Of a stretch of 64,000 nucleotides of DNA, positions 19,225-28,505 are shown one piece after another. Each line of letters begins with the position of its first letter. Position 1 is the first letter of the stretch. The DNA comes from Saprospiraceae bacterium (GTDB lineage Bacteria > Bacteroidota > Bacteroidia > Chitinophagales > Saprospiraceae). The notes below the pieces were generated by a model, which saw nothing but the letters and a program-made list of their open reading frames with translations, ran no database searches and was not told the DNA's origin. The DNA lies in assembly GCA_016706365.1 (NCBI GenBank), contig JADJJU010000002.1, positions 124,001-188,000 on the forward strand, written 5' to 3'. The position numbers and the translations under genes are program-made.

Positions 19225-19530
19225 TAAGAAAAACAGCCAGCTATTAGCTTTTGGCGAACAGCTGTGACAGCAGCCTCTTTATTTTGCTCGTCGAAGATGA
19301 TTACAGCTGTTTTGCACCCCGTGAACGTAGTGATTCCACAGCACGCGCAGCTAAGGCGGCATGCTCACATGAGTCAGACTTTGCCTGAGCTCACCAACCC
19401 GGAGGGAGCGACCTACTAAATCCATAGGCGCGTTCCTCCTACAATTCCGCACCCGACTAAATTTTTCCGGAGGCATTATTTTCAAAGGGTAGTGGATTCA
19501 ATAAAAAATTACCTAATTTTGGCAGGCAAA
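19225..19530 (+). repeat. Intergenic repeat island with ACAGCC hexamers and a long hairpin
   Basis: No gene is supported. ACAGCC at 19233-19238 is followed by AGCTATT/AGCTTTT heptads, then ACAGCT (19258-19263) and ACAGCAGCC (19267-19275), a decayed version of the pattern seen at 48.7 and 56.4 kb. Separately, 19401-19439 folds as an imperfect hairpin of about 15 bp: GGAGGGAGCGACCTA against TAGGCGCGTTCCTCC. Both look like parts of dispersed intergenic repeats. Confidence 0.5.
19514..19521 (+). promoter_or_regulatory. Candidate -7 promoter element for mgtE
   Basis: TAATTTTG matches TAnnTTTG. If used, it would give mgtE a 5' leader of about 280 bases. Within that leader an imperfect hairpin, CCTTATTCC ... 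GGATAAGG, lies at about 19738-19762. I see no recognisable M-box magnesium riboswitch. Confidence 0.35.
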
Positions 19531-19807
19531 TAATTGATTATTTTAAATGGAATCATCGAGTTGTACTTACTGTGTTTTTTATTCAACTGACATACAACAG
19601 GTCTTTGCTGTATTTTTTGCAGCGCAATAGCAAGCATCACTCAGAAGCTTGCAGTTTTCCATTTATCCATATATCCTTTAGTTATCCTTTTTATTCTTAT
19701 TTACTGAGTTTCCTGCTCAATGGGCATCCTAAAATACCTTATTCCTGATATGGATAAGGATATTTGAAAAACAGCAATTTTTTGACCATCGGGAAAAACC
19801 ACAGCTC

Positions 19808-21193
19808 ATGAATGATTTTGAAGAAAAAGAGCTCATCAAGCAAGACATAATAGAATCAGGCAACATCAAGGAGTATATCTCTGTGATGCAGAAGATGCCT
19901 ACCGTAGAGGTTGCTGAAATCCTCTGGGAACTCAAAGAGGAGGAACTGGAAGAGGTACTGGTCCTATTTACAGCAGATCAACAGGGAGAGATCATATCTG
20001 ACTTTGATTTTGAAACCAAATATTGGTTGTTTCAGCATATGGACAGGCGGATTTTTGCCGAGATGTTTGAACATATGCACTCTTCAGACAGGGCAGACTT
20101 TTATCGCGAACTCGAGAAACAAGAGCAATTATTGCTTTTGCCTTATCTCACCAAGACCATTAGAGAAGACGTTATCAAACTGAGCACCTACGAGTCTGAT
20201 ACTGCGGGAGGTATCATGAGTACGGACTTTGCAACAGTGCTTGAAAGCATGACTTGCGCACAGGCAATCGATAAAGTCCGCAAAGATGCTCCCTCCAAAA
20301 AAATGATCTATTACATCTATGTGGTGGATCAACAAATGAAGATGCAGGGCTTTGTGACACTTAAAAATCTGATAATTTCACCGCCTAATCAGCTGGTAAA
20401 GGACACACTTCATAAAGATTATATTTATGCCAGGGTTGAAGAGGATCAGGAAAGTGTTGCCAATAAAATTCAGAAGTATGACTTGGTTGCAATTCCGATT
20501 CTGAATGAATATGACCAGTTGGCAGGAATTGTGACGCACGATGATGCGATAGAGATCATTCGTGCAGAGGCGACTGAGGATATGGAAAAATTTATGGGTT
20601 TGACTCCCGGTGATGAAGAGTCAGATTATCTTGAAGATAGTGTCTGGACGCATTACAAAAGGAGAATTTTTTGGTTAATATCTTTAGCTGCCCTGAGTAT
20701 TTTTTCCGGATTTATAGTGCATGCTTATGAAGATGCATTGGCAGCTTTAATCATTTTAGTACTATATATGCCCATGATGGCTGCCACCGGAGGAAATACA
20801 GGAAGCCAGGCCGCGACTGTGGTTATCACTGCCCTCTCTCTGGGACAGATAACCCTCAAGGACTGGATGAAGGTGGTATACAAAGAGCTGCGTATTGGAT
20901 TAATGCTGGGAATTTCCCTGGGTTGCCTCACTATTTTAAAAGTGTATGTCCTGTCCTCCAATGCCGATCTGCCGGTGATGTATAATCTATTTAATGTAGC
21001 ATTGGTTATTTCACTGGCAATGACTGTTCAAGTCATCACAGCTACTCTCATCGGTTCCGGTCTTCCTATTCTGGTAAAAAACCTTGGTGGTGACCCCACA
21101 GTGGCGGCAAGTCCGGCGATTACAACGATTGTGGATATTACCGGGTTATTGATTTATTTCGGGATGGCTACTTTGTTTTTTGATTTGCAGTGA
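19808..21193 (+). CDS. mgtE: MgtE magnesium transporter
   Basis: A 461-residue MgtE-family Mg2+ channel/transporter of the inner membrane. The layout is standard: an N-terminal helical superhelical domain (about 1-130, with the acidic EILWELKEEELEEVL segment), a pair of CBS domains (about 135-255) that sense Mg2+, then five transmembrane helices (about 280-461). The pore signature MPMMAATGGNTGSQAAT is intact. Mg2+ bound between the cytoplasmic domains closes the pore. Monocistronic, with a long upstream non-coding region and a shared hairpin terminator downstream. Confidence 0.93.
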   Translation: MNDFEEKELIKQDIIESGNIKEYISVMQKMPTVEVAEILWELKEEELEEVLVLFTADQQGEIISDFDFETKYWLFQHMDRRIFAEMFEHMHSSDRADFYRELEKQEQLLLLPYLTKTIREDVIKLSTYESDTAGGIMSTDFATVLESMTCAQAIDKVRKDAPSKKMIYYIYVVDQQMKMQGFVTLKNLIISPPNQLVKDTLHKDYIYARVEEDQESVANKIQKYDLVAIPILNEYDQLAGIVTHDDAIEIIRAEATEDMEKFMGLTPGDEESDYLEDSVWTHYKRRIFWLISLAALSIFSGFIVHAYEDALAALIILVLYMPMMAATGGNTGSQAATVVITALSLGQITLKDWMKVVYKELRIGLMLGISLGCLTILKVYVLSSNADLPVMYNLFNVALVISLAMTVQVITATLIGSGLPILVKNLGGDPTVAASPAITTIVDITGLLIYFGMATLFFDLQ

Positions 21194-21200
21194 AAAGGGA

Positions 21201-21259
21201 GATATAAGAGATAAGATATAAGAGATAAGATATAAGAGATAAGATATAAGATGACAGCC
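21201..21259 (+). repeat. Heptad tandem repeat ending in ACAGCC
   Basis: Seven consecutive heptads alternate GATATAA and GAGATAA from 21201 to 21249, i.e. 3.5 copies of a 14-base unit. They are followed by GATG and then ACAGCC (21254-21259). The array begins 8 bases after the mgtE stop. Confidence 0.8.
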
Positions 21260-21280
21260 TGGTAAGAGTTTTGAATTACA

Positions 21281-21308
21281 AAGGCCGAATGTTTATCCAT
21301 CCGGCCTT
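21281..21308. terminator. Hairpin terminator between convergent genes
   Basis: AAGGCCG (21281-21287) pairs with CGGCCTT (21302-21308), with partial pairing inside (AATG/CATC). On the + strand it is followed by a T-rich tract. It could terminate mgtE and perhaps also the minus-strand gene ending at 21345. Confidence 0.6.
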
Positions 21309-21344
21309 CAATTTAAATTTTATTATTTAGTCAATATATTTTTC

Positions 21345-23717
21345 TCAGTGTATCATCACCTTCCCCACATACGGCAGCTGATTATCCTGAATCAGTTGAA
21401 TGAAATATATTCCCGGCTGCAATTTCACATTCACTTCTGTGCTTATTGTCTGATTCACATTTTGAGACCAAACCATTTGACCGGATAGATTTGTCAATTG
21501 AATGCGACCATTCATTGCAAGGCCTTTTGGATGCTGAATCAGGAATCGTCCATTATTCGGGTTCGGAGTAATAGCTATGATTTTAAGAGCTAATTCTTCA
21601 TTTGTACTTGTACCAATAGTTTCAATAACTCTGAAAACATCCACACCTGCTTCTACGACATGACCGTCAGGTAGTACATCGCTGGCTTCGAAACGAATCT
21701 GCATCTCATCAGTAAGATCAATCAGAGAAGCAAGGTCAAAAGAAGGTGAAAGCACCCAACCGTTTTGATTGGTGACACCCCAGACTTCTTCCAGTAATAT
21801 TTCTTCCAATCCATTGGATAAATAGACTTTGAGCGTATCATTAATGGGAGTATTACCACCACTATTGTGGTACCATCTGTAATAACTTAATGCTGGTAGT
21901 TCAAATTCACTCATATCAAAAAATGGTGATGTTAGAATCGTAGTTCCTTCATCCACGTCATGTGCACCTGCATTATTACCCGCCAAAGGTCCCGTTACAT
22001 AACACTCGTTGCCGAAGTCAGTTAAAACATCAGTTGGCGGATTAAGGGATGGACCTCCCTGTGGTATAGCCCTTTCCCAGCGACCTACAATTGAATCTCC
22101 TGTGACTGTCCAGCCGTAATCAAATATAAAGTCATCTTCATATCCTTTGGACAATAAAATTGTGAAATCCTGGCTCTCAACACTGAATAATTGTTCATAA
22201 TAATATTGATATCCCCATGCCCCGGCCAGAACAGTCGTTATTCCTTCATAAGCTGTCATTTCAAATGTGCCATCTTCATTGGCCTGAATTTCAGTATCCT
22301 GATGCTCATTTGTAATACTTAAAATAGCATTAGGAACCGGCTCACCACTATCAGCATCAAGAACTTGTCCGGCAAATGTAAATGATCTGGCAGGTTCCAA
22401 TTCTACATTGAGTATAGTTACCTCACCATTAATTAATTCTGCTTCCACCCACAAAGTCCTGTATCCCTGTTTTCTAAACTCAATGGTAAACGTTCCTGAA
22501 TAAGCTATACCGGTTTTATAGTTTCCACTAAAATCACTTTCTTCTGAATTTGGCTGATCTGATAGAATACTTACTTCCACTCCGTTCAGAGCCATTCCAT
22601 TTTGACTGTTTGTAATGTTTCCTTCCAGATAGCTTGCGCGTACATATTCAGGCTGCAATACAAAAAGGCCGGTATTTATATCTCCGCCCAGAATCAATCC
22701 TGAAGGCAACCAGGGATAAGCCCCCCATGCTCCGTTGTAACCTCCATGTGCTCCGAGAAATGTATCATAAGAACCCACCTTTACTAAATTTTCAGGCCTG
22801 TTGGCATCAATTATTACTATTCCATCTGTGTACCAGGATATCACAAGGAATCCATCTTTAAAATGAACATTGTGAGGAATTAAACCTTTGCCCTCCGTTT
22901 CAATGGGCCTGATTCTATCTACTTTTCTGATATTGCTCAAGTCTGAAATGTCATATGCATCAATAAATGCATTGGCTCTTTCATCAGTTGTATATAAGTA
23001 TTTACCATCATCTGACAACCATGAATTGTGCGTAAATCTGAAGGATGTTTCCTGTTGAACCAGCGTCACTGGAGCAGTTTTATCACTTACATCTATTACT
23101 GAAAATGAGCCAGCGCTAATGTCAGAACTATATAATGTATCCCCTCTTGCATAAGAATCGTGAGAATATCTGGCATCACAAGCGACCATAAATTCTGGTT
23201 TTCCGGGATTTGTGAAAACATCAATTAGCATTACGCCTCCACTATTCATATTACATCCGGATAGATAACACACACCATTTTCATCTATGTAAAGATTATG
23301 GCATCTTTCCAGGATCCGGGTCTCCCCATTGATGATGATTTCCGGCTTCCAAAGTTCCCAAGTGATACTGTCAGGAGCTCCTGACATATCAATTACTGTA
23401 AGACCGTCCGATCCCTCATCTGTGGTGACATATACAAAATGTCCCCAATTTTTCATGTCCCTCCAAACCGAATTGGCTCCGGGAATGAATAAAACTTCGA
23501 CCGGGTTTGCAGGATCGCTTAAATCTATAATTGCAGTTCCGGTTGTTGTACCAAAAATGGCATATTCAGTTCCATCTTCTGCTACATAACCCCATACATC
23601 ATTGCAATTTTGGGTATATTCTACCACAGATACCAGATCGACATTGAAATTTTGTTGGGAAAATATCTGAGAAGCGCCAAAGAATATCAGGCTAATACTA
23701 AAGAGTAATTGTTTCAT
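21345..23717 (-). CDS. Choice-of-anchor B surface protein with T9SS tail
   Basis: A 790-residue exported protein. A signal peptide (residues 1-20) is followed by a beta-propeller-like domain built of LVIVD-type repeats (about 25-355; GTAIIDLSDPANPV, GLTVIDMSGAPDS). This is the choice-of-anchor B family. Two carboxypeptidase-regulatory-like Ig folds follow (about 360-525), then a jelly-roll-like region (530-700). The C-terminal type A T9SS sorting domain contains ITPNPNNGRFLI and ends GKVMIH. Expected location is the cell surface. The family has no known enzymatic function; carbohydrate or protein binding is a guess. Monocistronic. Confidence 0.85.
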   Translation of the reverse strand: MKQLLFSISLIFFGASQIFSQQNFNVDLVSVVEYTQNCNDVWGYVAEDGTEYAIFGTTTGTAIIDLSDPANPVEVLFIPGANSVWRDMKNWGHFVYVTTDEGSDGLTVIDMSGAPDSITWELWKPEIIINGETRILERCHNLYIDENGVCYLSGCNMNSGGVMLIDVFTNPGKPEFMVACDARYSHDSYARGDTLYSSDISAGSFSVIDVSDKTAPVTLVQQETSFRFTHNSWLSDDGKYLYTTDERANAFIDAYDISDLSNIRKVDRIRPIETEGKGLIPHNVHFKDGFLVISWYTDGIVIIDANRPENLVKVGSYDTFLGAHGGYNGAWGAYPWLPSGLILGGDINTGLFVLQPEYVRASYLEGNITNSQNGMALNGVEVSILSDQPNSEESDFSGNYKTGIAYSGTFTIEFRKQGYRTLWVEAELINGEVTILNVELEPARSFTFAGQVLDADSGEPVPNAILSITNEHQDTEIQANEDGTFEMTAYEGITTVLAGAWGYQYYYEQLFSVESQDFTILLSKGYEDDFIFDYGWTVTGDSIVGRWERAIPQGGPSLNPPTDVLTDFGNECYVTGPLAGNNAGAHDVDEGTTILTSPFFDMSEFELPALSYYRWYHNSGGNTPINDTLKVYLSNGLEEILLEEVWGVTNQNGWVLSPSFDLASLIDLTDEMQIRFEASDVLPDGHVVEAGVDVFRVIETIGTSTNEELALKIIAITPNPNNGRFLIQHPKGLAMNGRIQLTNLSGQMVWSQNVNQTISTEVNVKLQPGIYFIQLIQDNQLPYVGKVMIH

Positions 23718-23752
23718 ACGTATAGGAGAAATGATTTTGTGAAAAACGTGTA

Positions 23753-23760
23753 CAAAGATA
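23753..23760 (-). promoter_or_regulatory. Candidate -7 promoter element for the choice-of-anchor B gene
   Basis: Minus strand TATCTTTG matches TAnnTTTG and lies about 36 bases upstream of the ATG at 23717. No TTTG at -33 spacing was found. Confidence 0.4.
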
Positions 23761-24051
23761 ATATAAATACGTACTCCATTGTTCAGATGAAAGTTTCATA
23801 CTCAAAGAATTTAATTTAATTGCTCTGCGTAAATGAAAGAATTTATATTAATAATTCCATTCCCCTGAATTGTAAACACTTTCTTTTATTGGATGAATGA
23901 TAACAATCATGTAGCCCACAGAGGCAGAAAATAATATCTATCACTATTATTGTGTGAAAATTGCAATCACTTTATCTTGAAGATATTGGTGCAATAATAT
24001 TCAAGCAGCAATATTAAAACGAAAACAACTTTTCAGTTGTTAGTCTGACTT
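23761..24051. other. AT-rich intergenic region with a small inverted repeat
   Basis: This stretch separates divergent genes and holds no gene. AACAAC (24024-24029) and GTTGTT (24036-24041) form a 6-bp inverted repeat with loop TTTTCA ending 10 bases before the ATG at 24052. It could be an operator or an mRNA hairpin over the start. Confidence 0.3.
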
Positions 24052-25455
24052 ATGAAAATAGAACAAATTTATACAGGATGTTTGGCGCAGGGCGCATACC
24101 TGATTGAATCCAATGGAGAAGCAGCAATCGTAGACCCACTGCGTGAGATTCATTCCTATCTGGACAAAACATCCAGACATGGAACAAAGATTAAGTATAT
24201 TTTTGAGACGCATTTTCATGCGGATTTCGTGTCCGGCCACCTGGATCTTTCTAAAGCTACAGGAGCCCCTATAATTTATGGCCCCAATGCAAATCCGAGT
24301 TTTGAAGCCCATATTGCTGAAGATAACGAGGAATTTAAAATTGGCAAAATAACAATCAAAACCATCCATACTCCAGGGCATACCATGGAATCCACCTGTT
24401 ATTTATTGTTGGATGAAGAAGGTAAGCCTCATGCACTTTTCACTGGAGATACATTATTTATTGGCGACGTAGGAAGACCTGATCTGGCACAGAAACAGAA
24501 CGAATTGACAACCGAAGATTTGGCAGGAATGCTGTATGATAGCCTGCGGAATAAGATTCTGGTTTTGCCGGATGAGGTCATTATTTATCCGGGTCACGGA
24601 GCAGGATCAGCTTGCGGAAAAAATATGAGCAAAGAGACTGTGTCCACTTTGGGTATTCAGAAAAAGCTCAATTATGCCTTGCAGGAGTCACTTAGCAAAG
24701 ATGATTTCATTAAAGAATTGACAGATGGCCTTCTGCCTCCTCCTGCATATTTCCCTATGAATGTGCAGATGAATAAAGAAGGATATGAAAGCATTCACAA
24801 CATAATAAAAAAAGGAGTCCATCCGATTCCTGTGTCTCATTTTGAAGATTTAGTTGAAGAAACCGGTTCACTGGTGCTGGATACCCGAAGCCCGGATGCT
24901 TTTGTAAGAGGATTTATTCCCAACTCTATTTTCATAGGATTGGATGGTAATTTTGCTCCCTGGGTTGGGGCATTAGTTCCTGTAGGGCAGCAAATTGTGC
25001 TGGTCACAGAACCAGGAAGGGAGGAAGAAACTGTAACCCGCCTCGCCAGAATCGGATATGACAATACGCTTGGTTATCTTGAAGGTGGAATACAGGCCTG
25101 GATTGATGCAGGCAAAGAGACAGATTCAATAAAGTCAGTAAATGCCCAAATTCTGGAATCTGGGTTAAATGAAAATCCACTTGTTTTTGATGTTCGTCGC
25201 CCTGCGGAATACAATTCAGAACACATGGAAAAAGCTGTCCTGGCTCCACTTGATTTTTTAAATGAACATCTCTCAAGTATTCCAAAGGATCAGCCTGCAT
25301 TTGTTCACTGTGCCGGTGGTTACAGATCGGTTATTGCCATTTCAATTTTAAAAGCGAGGGGATGGAATAATCTCATCAATGTTGAAGGTGGATTTGCTGG
25401 TATGAAGAAAACCACAATTCCATTGAGTCAGGAGATGAACTCTTGCAGCAAATAG
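24052..25455 (+). CDS. MBL-fold hydrolase fused to two rhodanese domains
   Basis: A 467-residue protein. The N-terminal metallo-beta-lactamase fold (about 1-240) resembles persulfide dioxygenase/glyoxalase II-type enzymes, with the metal motif THFHADFVSGH, the later HTPGHT histidine, the FTGDTLF aspartate and the YPGHG histidine. Two rhodanese-like domains follow. The first (about 260-360) has no catalytic cysteine; the loop reads VTEPGREEE. The second (about 370-460) keeps it in HCAGGYRS. Such fusions act in sulfide or thiol-persulfide oxidation, so a role in sulfur detoxification is likely. Iron rather than zinc would be expected if it is a persulfide dioxygenase. Monocistronic. Confidence 0.85.
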   Translation: MKIEQIYTGCLAQGAYLIESNGEAAIVDPLREIHSYLDKTSRHGTKIKYIFETHFHADFVSGHLDLSKATGAPIIYGPNANPSFEAHIAEDNEEFKIGKITIKTIHTPGHTMESTCYLLLDEEGKPHALFTGDTLFIGDVGRPDLAQKQNELTTEDLAGMLYDSLRNKILVLPDEVIIYPGHGAGSACGKNMSKETVSTLGIQKKLNYALQESLSKDDFIKELTDGLLPPPAYFPMNVQMNKEGYESIHNIIKKGVHPIPVSHFEDLVEETGSLVLDTRSPDAFVRGFIPNSIFIGLDGNFAPWVGALVPVGQQIVLVTEPGREEETVTRLARIGYDNTLGYLEGGIQAWIDAGKETDSIKSVNAQILESGLNENPLVFDVRRPAEYNSEHMEKAVLAPLDFLNEHLSSIPKDQPAFVHCAGGYRSVIAISILKARGWNNLINVEGGFAGMKKTTIPLSQEMNSCSK

Positions 25456-25814
25456 ATTCAACAGATTTAACCATTTCTATTTTTTCAGAATACTGAGTCT
25501 TCTTTGACACATTACTATCATTTATCCAAAGTAACCCAAGGCAAACAAGATTTTCTTTTTGTTCTGCAAAATTAGCCTGAGTTAAGCCAATGCGACATTT
25601 TAAATGGCAAAAGCCAGGATTTTCCTATTTTCAATTGGCAATTACTGCTAAATTCATACGAAATGAAGGAGTGAGGGTCAGCTTGTATGCTGCAAAGGGC
25701 CTAAATGATTGAAAAAAAACTTATTTCGCATTTTTATATACAGGTGAATATCTATACATTTGCAGCGTTTTTGGACAGTGGCAGTTTTGCCAGGTACTTA
25801 ACCCTAGTTGATCC
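25456..25814. other. Intergenic region upstream of the ATP synthase operon
   Basis: No gene is supported in 359 bases. The region is AT-rich and ends with the candidate atp promoter. An atpI- or atpZ-like gene is not present here. Confidence 0.5.
25755..25762 (+). promoter_or_regulatory. Candidate -7 promoter element of the atp operon
   Basis: TACATTTG matches TAnnTTTG and lies 52 bases upstream of the atpB ATG. No clear -33 TTTG is seen at 19-21 bases. Confidence 0.45.
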
Positions 25815-27050
25815 ATGTATAAATACTTGATTATCTTACTTAGTTTGCTGGCGGTTCAAGCAACATCTTTTGCCAGCCCGGAAGATTCAACTCACACACA
25901 AAATGCGCTGCATGAATCGGGTGATCATGGTCAAGGTGCTTGTGGAATAGAACAACATACTGAATTTGATGCCGGAAGTACTGCTTTGCACCATATTGCT
26001 GATGCGAATGTATATAGCATCGGACCATTCAATTTACCATTACCATGTTTTCTGTATGTCCCTACTGAAGGATGGCATGTATTCTCATCTTCCAAATTTG
26101 ATATTGGACATCATGGCACAGGGCATAAAGCTATTAATGGTTTTGTTCTGGACGGCGGTACAGTGAGAAGAGTGGCAGATGAGTCCTTCCCTAAGACTGA
26201 AGTGCAGGTAGATGGTTTCAAACATAGTGAGGAGGATGGTAAATTTGTTTCTCATGTTTGTTACAATGGACAATTATACCTCACAGATGCAAAGAGTACT
26301 GCGGATTTCGGTGTGTTTGGTGGTGGAATTACTTCTTTCTATGATTTTTCACTCACGAAAAACTCCACGAGTCTTTTGCTGATGACTATTCTATTGATTT
26401 GGGTATTTCTAAGTGTCAACTCAGCTTATAAAAAGCGTAAAGGACAGGCACCATCAGGTCTTCAGAATTTTATAGAGCCTATATTCATATTTATTCAGGA
26501 TGATGTGTGCAAGCCTTTCCTTGGCAATAAATGGGAAAAATATCTTCCATTTATCATGTCATTGTTCTTCTTTGTTTTAGTATTGAATTTCTATGGCCAG
26601 ATTCCATTTTTTGGTGGAGCCAATGTGACAGGTAACCTGGCATTCACAATGGTACTGGCTATCATCGCATTTTTGGTAACCAATTTCAGCGGTAATGGAC
26701 ATTACTGGAAGCATATTCTATGGCCTCCGGGAGTTCCATTGTATGTGAAAGTGATTCTGGTTCCGGTGGAAATCATCGGTGTATTTATCAAGCCTCTGAC
26801 ATTGATGCTGCGTCTTTTCGCCAACATCACTGCAGGTCACCTTGTAATTTTAGTATTCATAAGTTTGATTTTCATATTCGGAAATTCCGGTGAAAGCGTA
26901 GGTGCTTCATTGGGAGCTTCCATTGGTTCATTTTTACTGACGATGTTTATGATGGCTATTGAGTTGATCGTAGCATTCGTTCAGGCTTTTGTTTTTGCCA
27001 TCCTTACAGCATCATATATTGGAGCTGCGACGGAAGAGGCGCATCATTGA
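25815..27050 (+). CDS. atpB: F0F1 ATP synthase subunit a
   Basis: A 411-residue membrane subunit forming the proton half-channels against the c-ring. It has a signal-like N-terminus (1-20) and a long His-rich periplasmic extension (about 25-175), typical of Bacteroidota AtpB. The five to six transmembrane helices of subunit a follow (about 180-410). The essential arginine is in the MLRLFANITAGH segment. First gene of atpB-E-F-H-A-G; the downstream atpE starts 27 bases after its stop. Confidence 0.93.
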   Translation: MYKYLIILLSLLAVQATSFASPEDSTHTQNALHESGDHGQGACGIEQHTEFDAGSTALHHIADANVYSIGPFNLPLPCFLYVPTEGWHVFSSSKFDIGHHGTGHKAINGFVLDGGTVRRVADESFPKTEVQVDGFKHSEEDGKFVSHVCYNGQLYLTDAKSTADFGVFGGGITSFYDFSLTKNSTSLLLMTILLIWVFLSVNSAYKKRKGQAPSGLQNFIEPIFIFIQDDVCKPFLGNKWEKYLPFIMSLFFFVLVLNFYGQIPFFGGANVTGNLAFTMVLAIIAFLVTNFSGNGHYWKHILWPPGVPLYVKVILVPVEIIGVFIKPLTLMLRLFANITAGHLVILVFISLIFIFGNSGESVGASLGASIGSFLLTMFMMAIELIVAFVQAFVFAILTASYIGAATEEAHH

Positions 27051-27077
27051 TTTTTTTACATTTTTAAATATTTCAAC

Positions 27078-27284
27078 ATGACAGGTTCTCTAGCAGCAAT
27101 CGGAATGGGTCTCGCGGTAATCGGTGCCGGATTAGGTATCGGAAACATCGGAGCCAAAGCTATGGAAGCAATTGCTCGTCAACCGGAAGCTATGGGTGAC
27201 ATTCGTGCAAACATGATCCTTATGGCCGCTTTCGTTGAGGGAGCAGCTTTGATCGCGATCCTTTTGTCATACCTTGTAGCATAA
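27078..27284 (+). CDS. atpE: F0F1 ATP synthase subunit c
   Basis: A 68-residue two-helix hairpin protein that forms the rotor ring. The polar loop is ARQPE (33-37) and the ion-carrying carboxylate is Glu54 in AAFVEGAAL. The positions that bind Na+ in sodium-coupled rings (the Gln on helix 1 and the Ser after the Glu) are Ile21 and Gly55 here, so the ring should be proton-coupled. Confidence 0.95.
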   Translation: MTGSLAAIGMGLAVIGAGLGIGNIGAKAMEAIARQPEAMGDIRANMILMAAFVEGAALIAILLSYLVA

Positions 27285-27375
27285 TTATTATGGTCCGGTT
27301 ACAGATCAGCGCTTGGCTGCTGGAACCGGACTATTTAATTGAAACATTCAGATCAAGAATATAAATAAATAAGCT

Positions 27376-27882
27376 ATGTTGTTTTTAGCAGATTTCAGCC
27401 CTATTAAACCGGATTTTGGACTTCTTTTTTGGTCCACTCTATTCTTTCTTATCTTCTGGCTTTTAGTTGGAAAGGTTGCATTTAAAGGTATAGCCAATGG
27501 CCTAAAAGAAAGAGCAAAATCTATTCAGGAATCTCTTGATGAAGCCAAAAAGGCCAGAGTTGAGATGCAGAATCTTGTGTCTGAAAACGAGCAATTGCTT
27601 GCTCAGGCAAGAGAAGAACGTGCTCAAATCTTAAGAGAAGCCAAAGAAGCAAAAGATCAAATCATTGCAGAAGCCAGAGAAAGAGCAAAATCAGAAGGAC
27701 AATTGCTGATCAACAATGCTAAAGAAGCCATTGAAAATTTAAAAAATGAAGCAATGGTGGATGTGAAAAATAAAGCAGGTTTGCTGGCATTGGAAGTGGC
27801 TGAGAGAGTGCTGCGCAAAGAGTTGTCAAATGATGATGCTCAGGTAAATTATGTCCAGACCCTATTAAAAGAAATTAAATAA
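27376..27882 (+). CDS. atpF: F0F1 ATP synthase subunit b
   Basis: A 168-residue peripheral-stalk subunit: one N-terminal transmembrane helix (about 15-33, LLFWSTLFFLIFWLLVG) and a long charged, alanine-rich coiled coil (40-150). It anchors F1 to subunit a through the delta subunit. It lies 91 bases after atpE and 35 bases before atpH. Confidence 0.93.
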   Translation: MLFLADFSPIKPDFGLLFWSTLFFLIFWLLVGKVAFKGIANGLKERAKSIQESLDEAKKARVEMQNLVSENEQLLAQAREERAQILREAKEAKDQIIAEARERAKSEGQLLINNAKEAIENLKNEAMVDVKNKAGLLALEVAERVLRKELSNDDAQVNYVQTLLKEIK

Positions 27883-27917
27883 TAACCTGCATCTAAGGTT
27901 TCATTTAACTGTAACTT

Positions 27918-28486
27918 ATGTCCATTACCAGAATTGCATCCAGATACGCAAAATCCCTCATCGACTTGGCTAAGTCACGGAACGAGCTGGAAGCTGTAAA
28001 AGAGGATGTGCAGGGATTTCAAAAAGCAATGGAAAGCAAGGACTTTTATCACATGCTGAAAAGCCCGGTAATTCCTTCCACTAAAAAAGCTGAAATTTTC
28101 AAATTGCTTTTTAAAGAAAAGCTAATCCTACCACTTTCGGATTCTTCAATCTGGTGATCCGCAAAGGAAGAGAAATGTATATGCCTGAAATTCTCAACGA
28201 ATTCATGGCGAGTTACAGGAAAATGAATAATATCGTTTCGGTCAATGTAATCTCTGCTGTTCCTCTGAATGCAGCTGCACAGGATGCTATCAAAGCCAGA
28301 TTGATTGAAGCCGGACTGATTACAGGATCTATAGAAATGCACACTAAAGTAAACCCTGATATCATCGGAGGTTTTCAGATTGAATTCGATCACAAGCTGA
28401 TTGATACAAGCATTTCTCACGCTTTGGATAAAATGCGCCGTGAATTGGCGATCAACTTATACGAGTCAAAAATTCGTTCACTTTAA
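27918..28486 (+). CDS. atpH: F0F1 ATP synthase subunit delta (one-base frameshift)
   Basis: Delta (OSCP) subunit, about 189 residues when read across the break. The N-terminal helical domain (ITRIASRYAKSLIDLAKS) is in one frame and the C-terminal domain (RKGREMYMPEILNEFM and onward) in the next. One base is missing at about 28117-28121, in AAAGAAAAG; restoring it gives a continuous FKEKANPTTFGFFNLVIRK stretch, normal for the family. The subunit is required to hold F1 to the peripheral stalk and its neighbours are intact, so this is probably a sequencing error. Confidence 0.88.
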
Positions 28487-28505
28487 CTAAAAATAACATA
28501 CTACC

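Noticed and set aside
19530..19807. M-box magnesium riboswitch upstream of mgtE
   Set aside because: The leader is long but I cannot recognise the conserved M-box helices; only a small imperfect hairpin is visible.
27078..27284. Sodium-coupled c-ring
   Set aside because: The Gln and Ser ligands of Na+-binding c subunits are replaced by Ile21 and Gly55.
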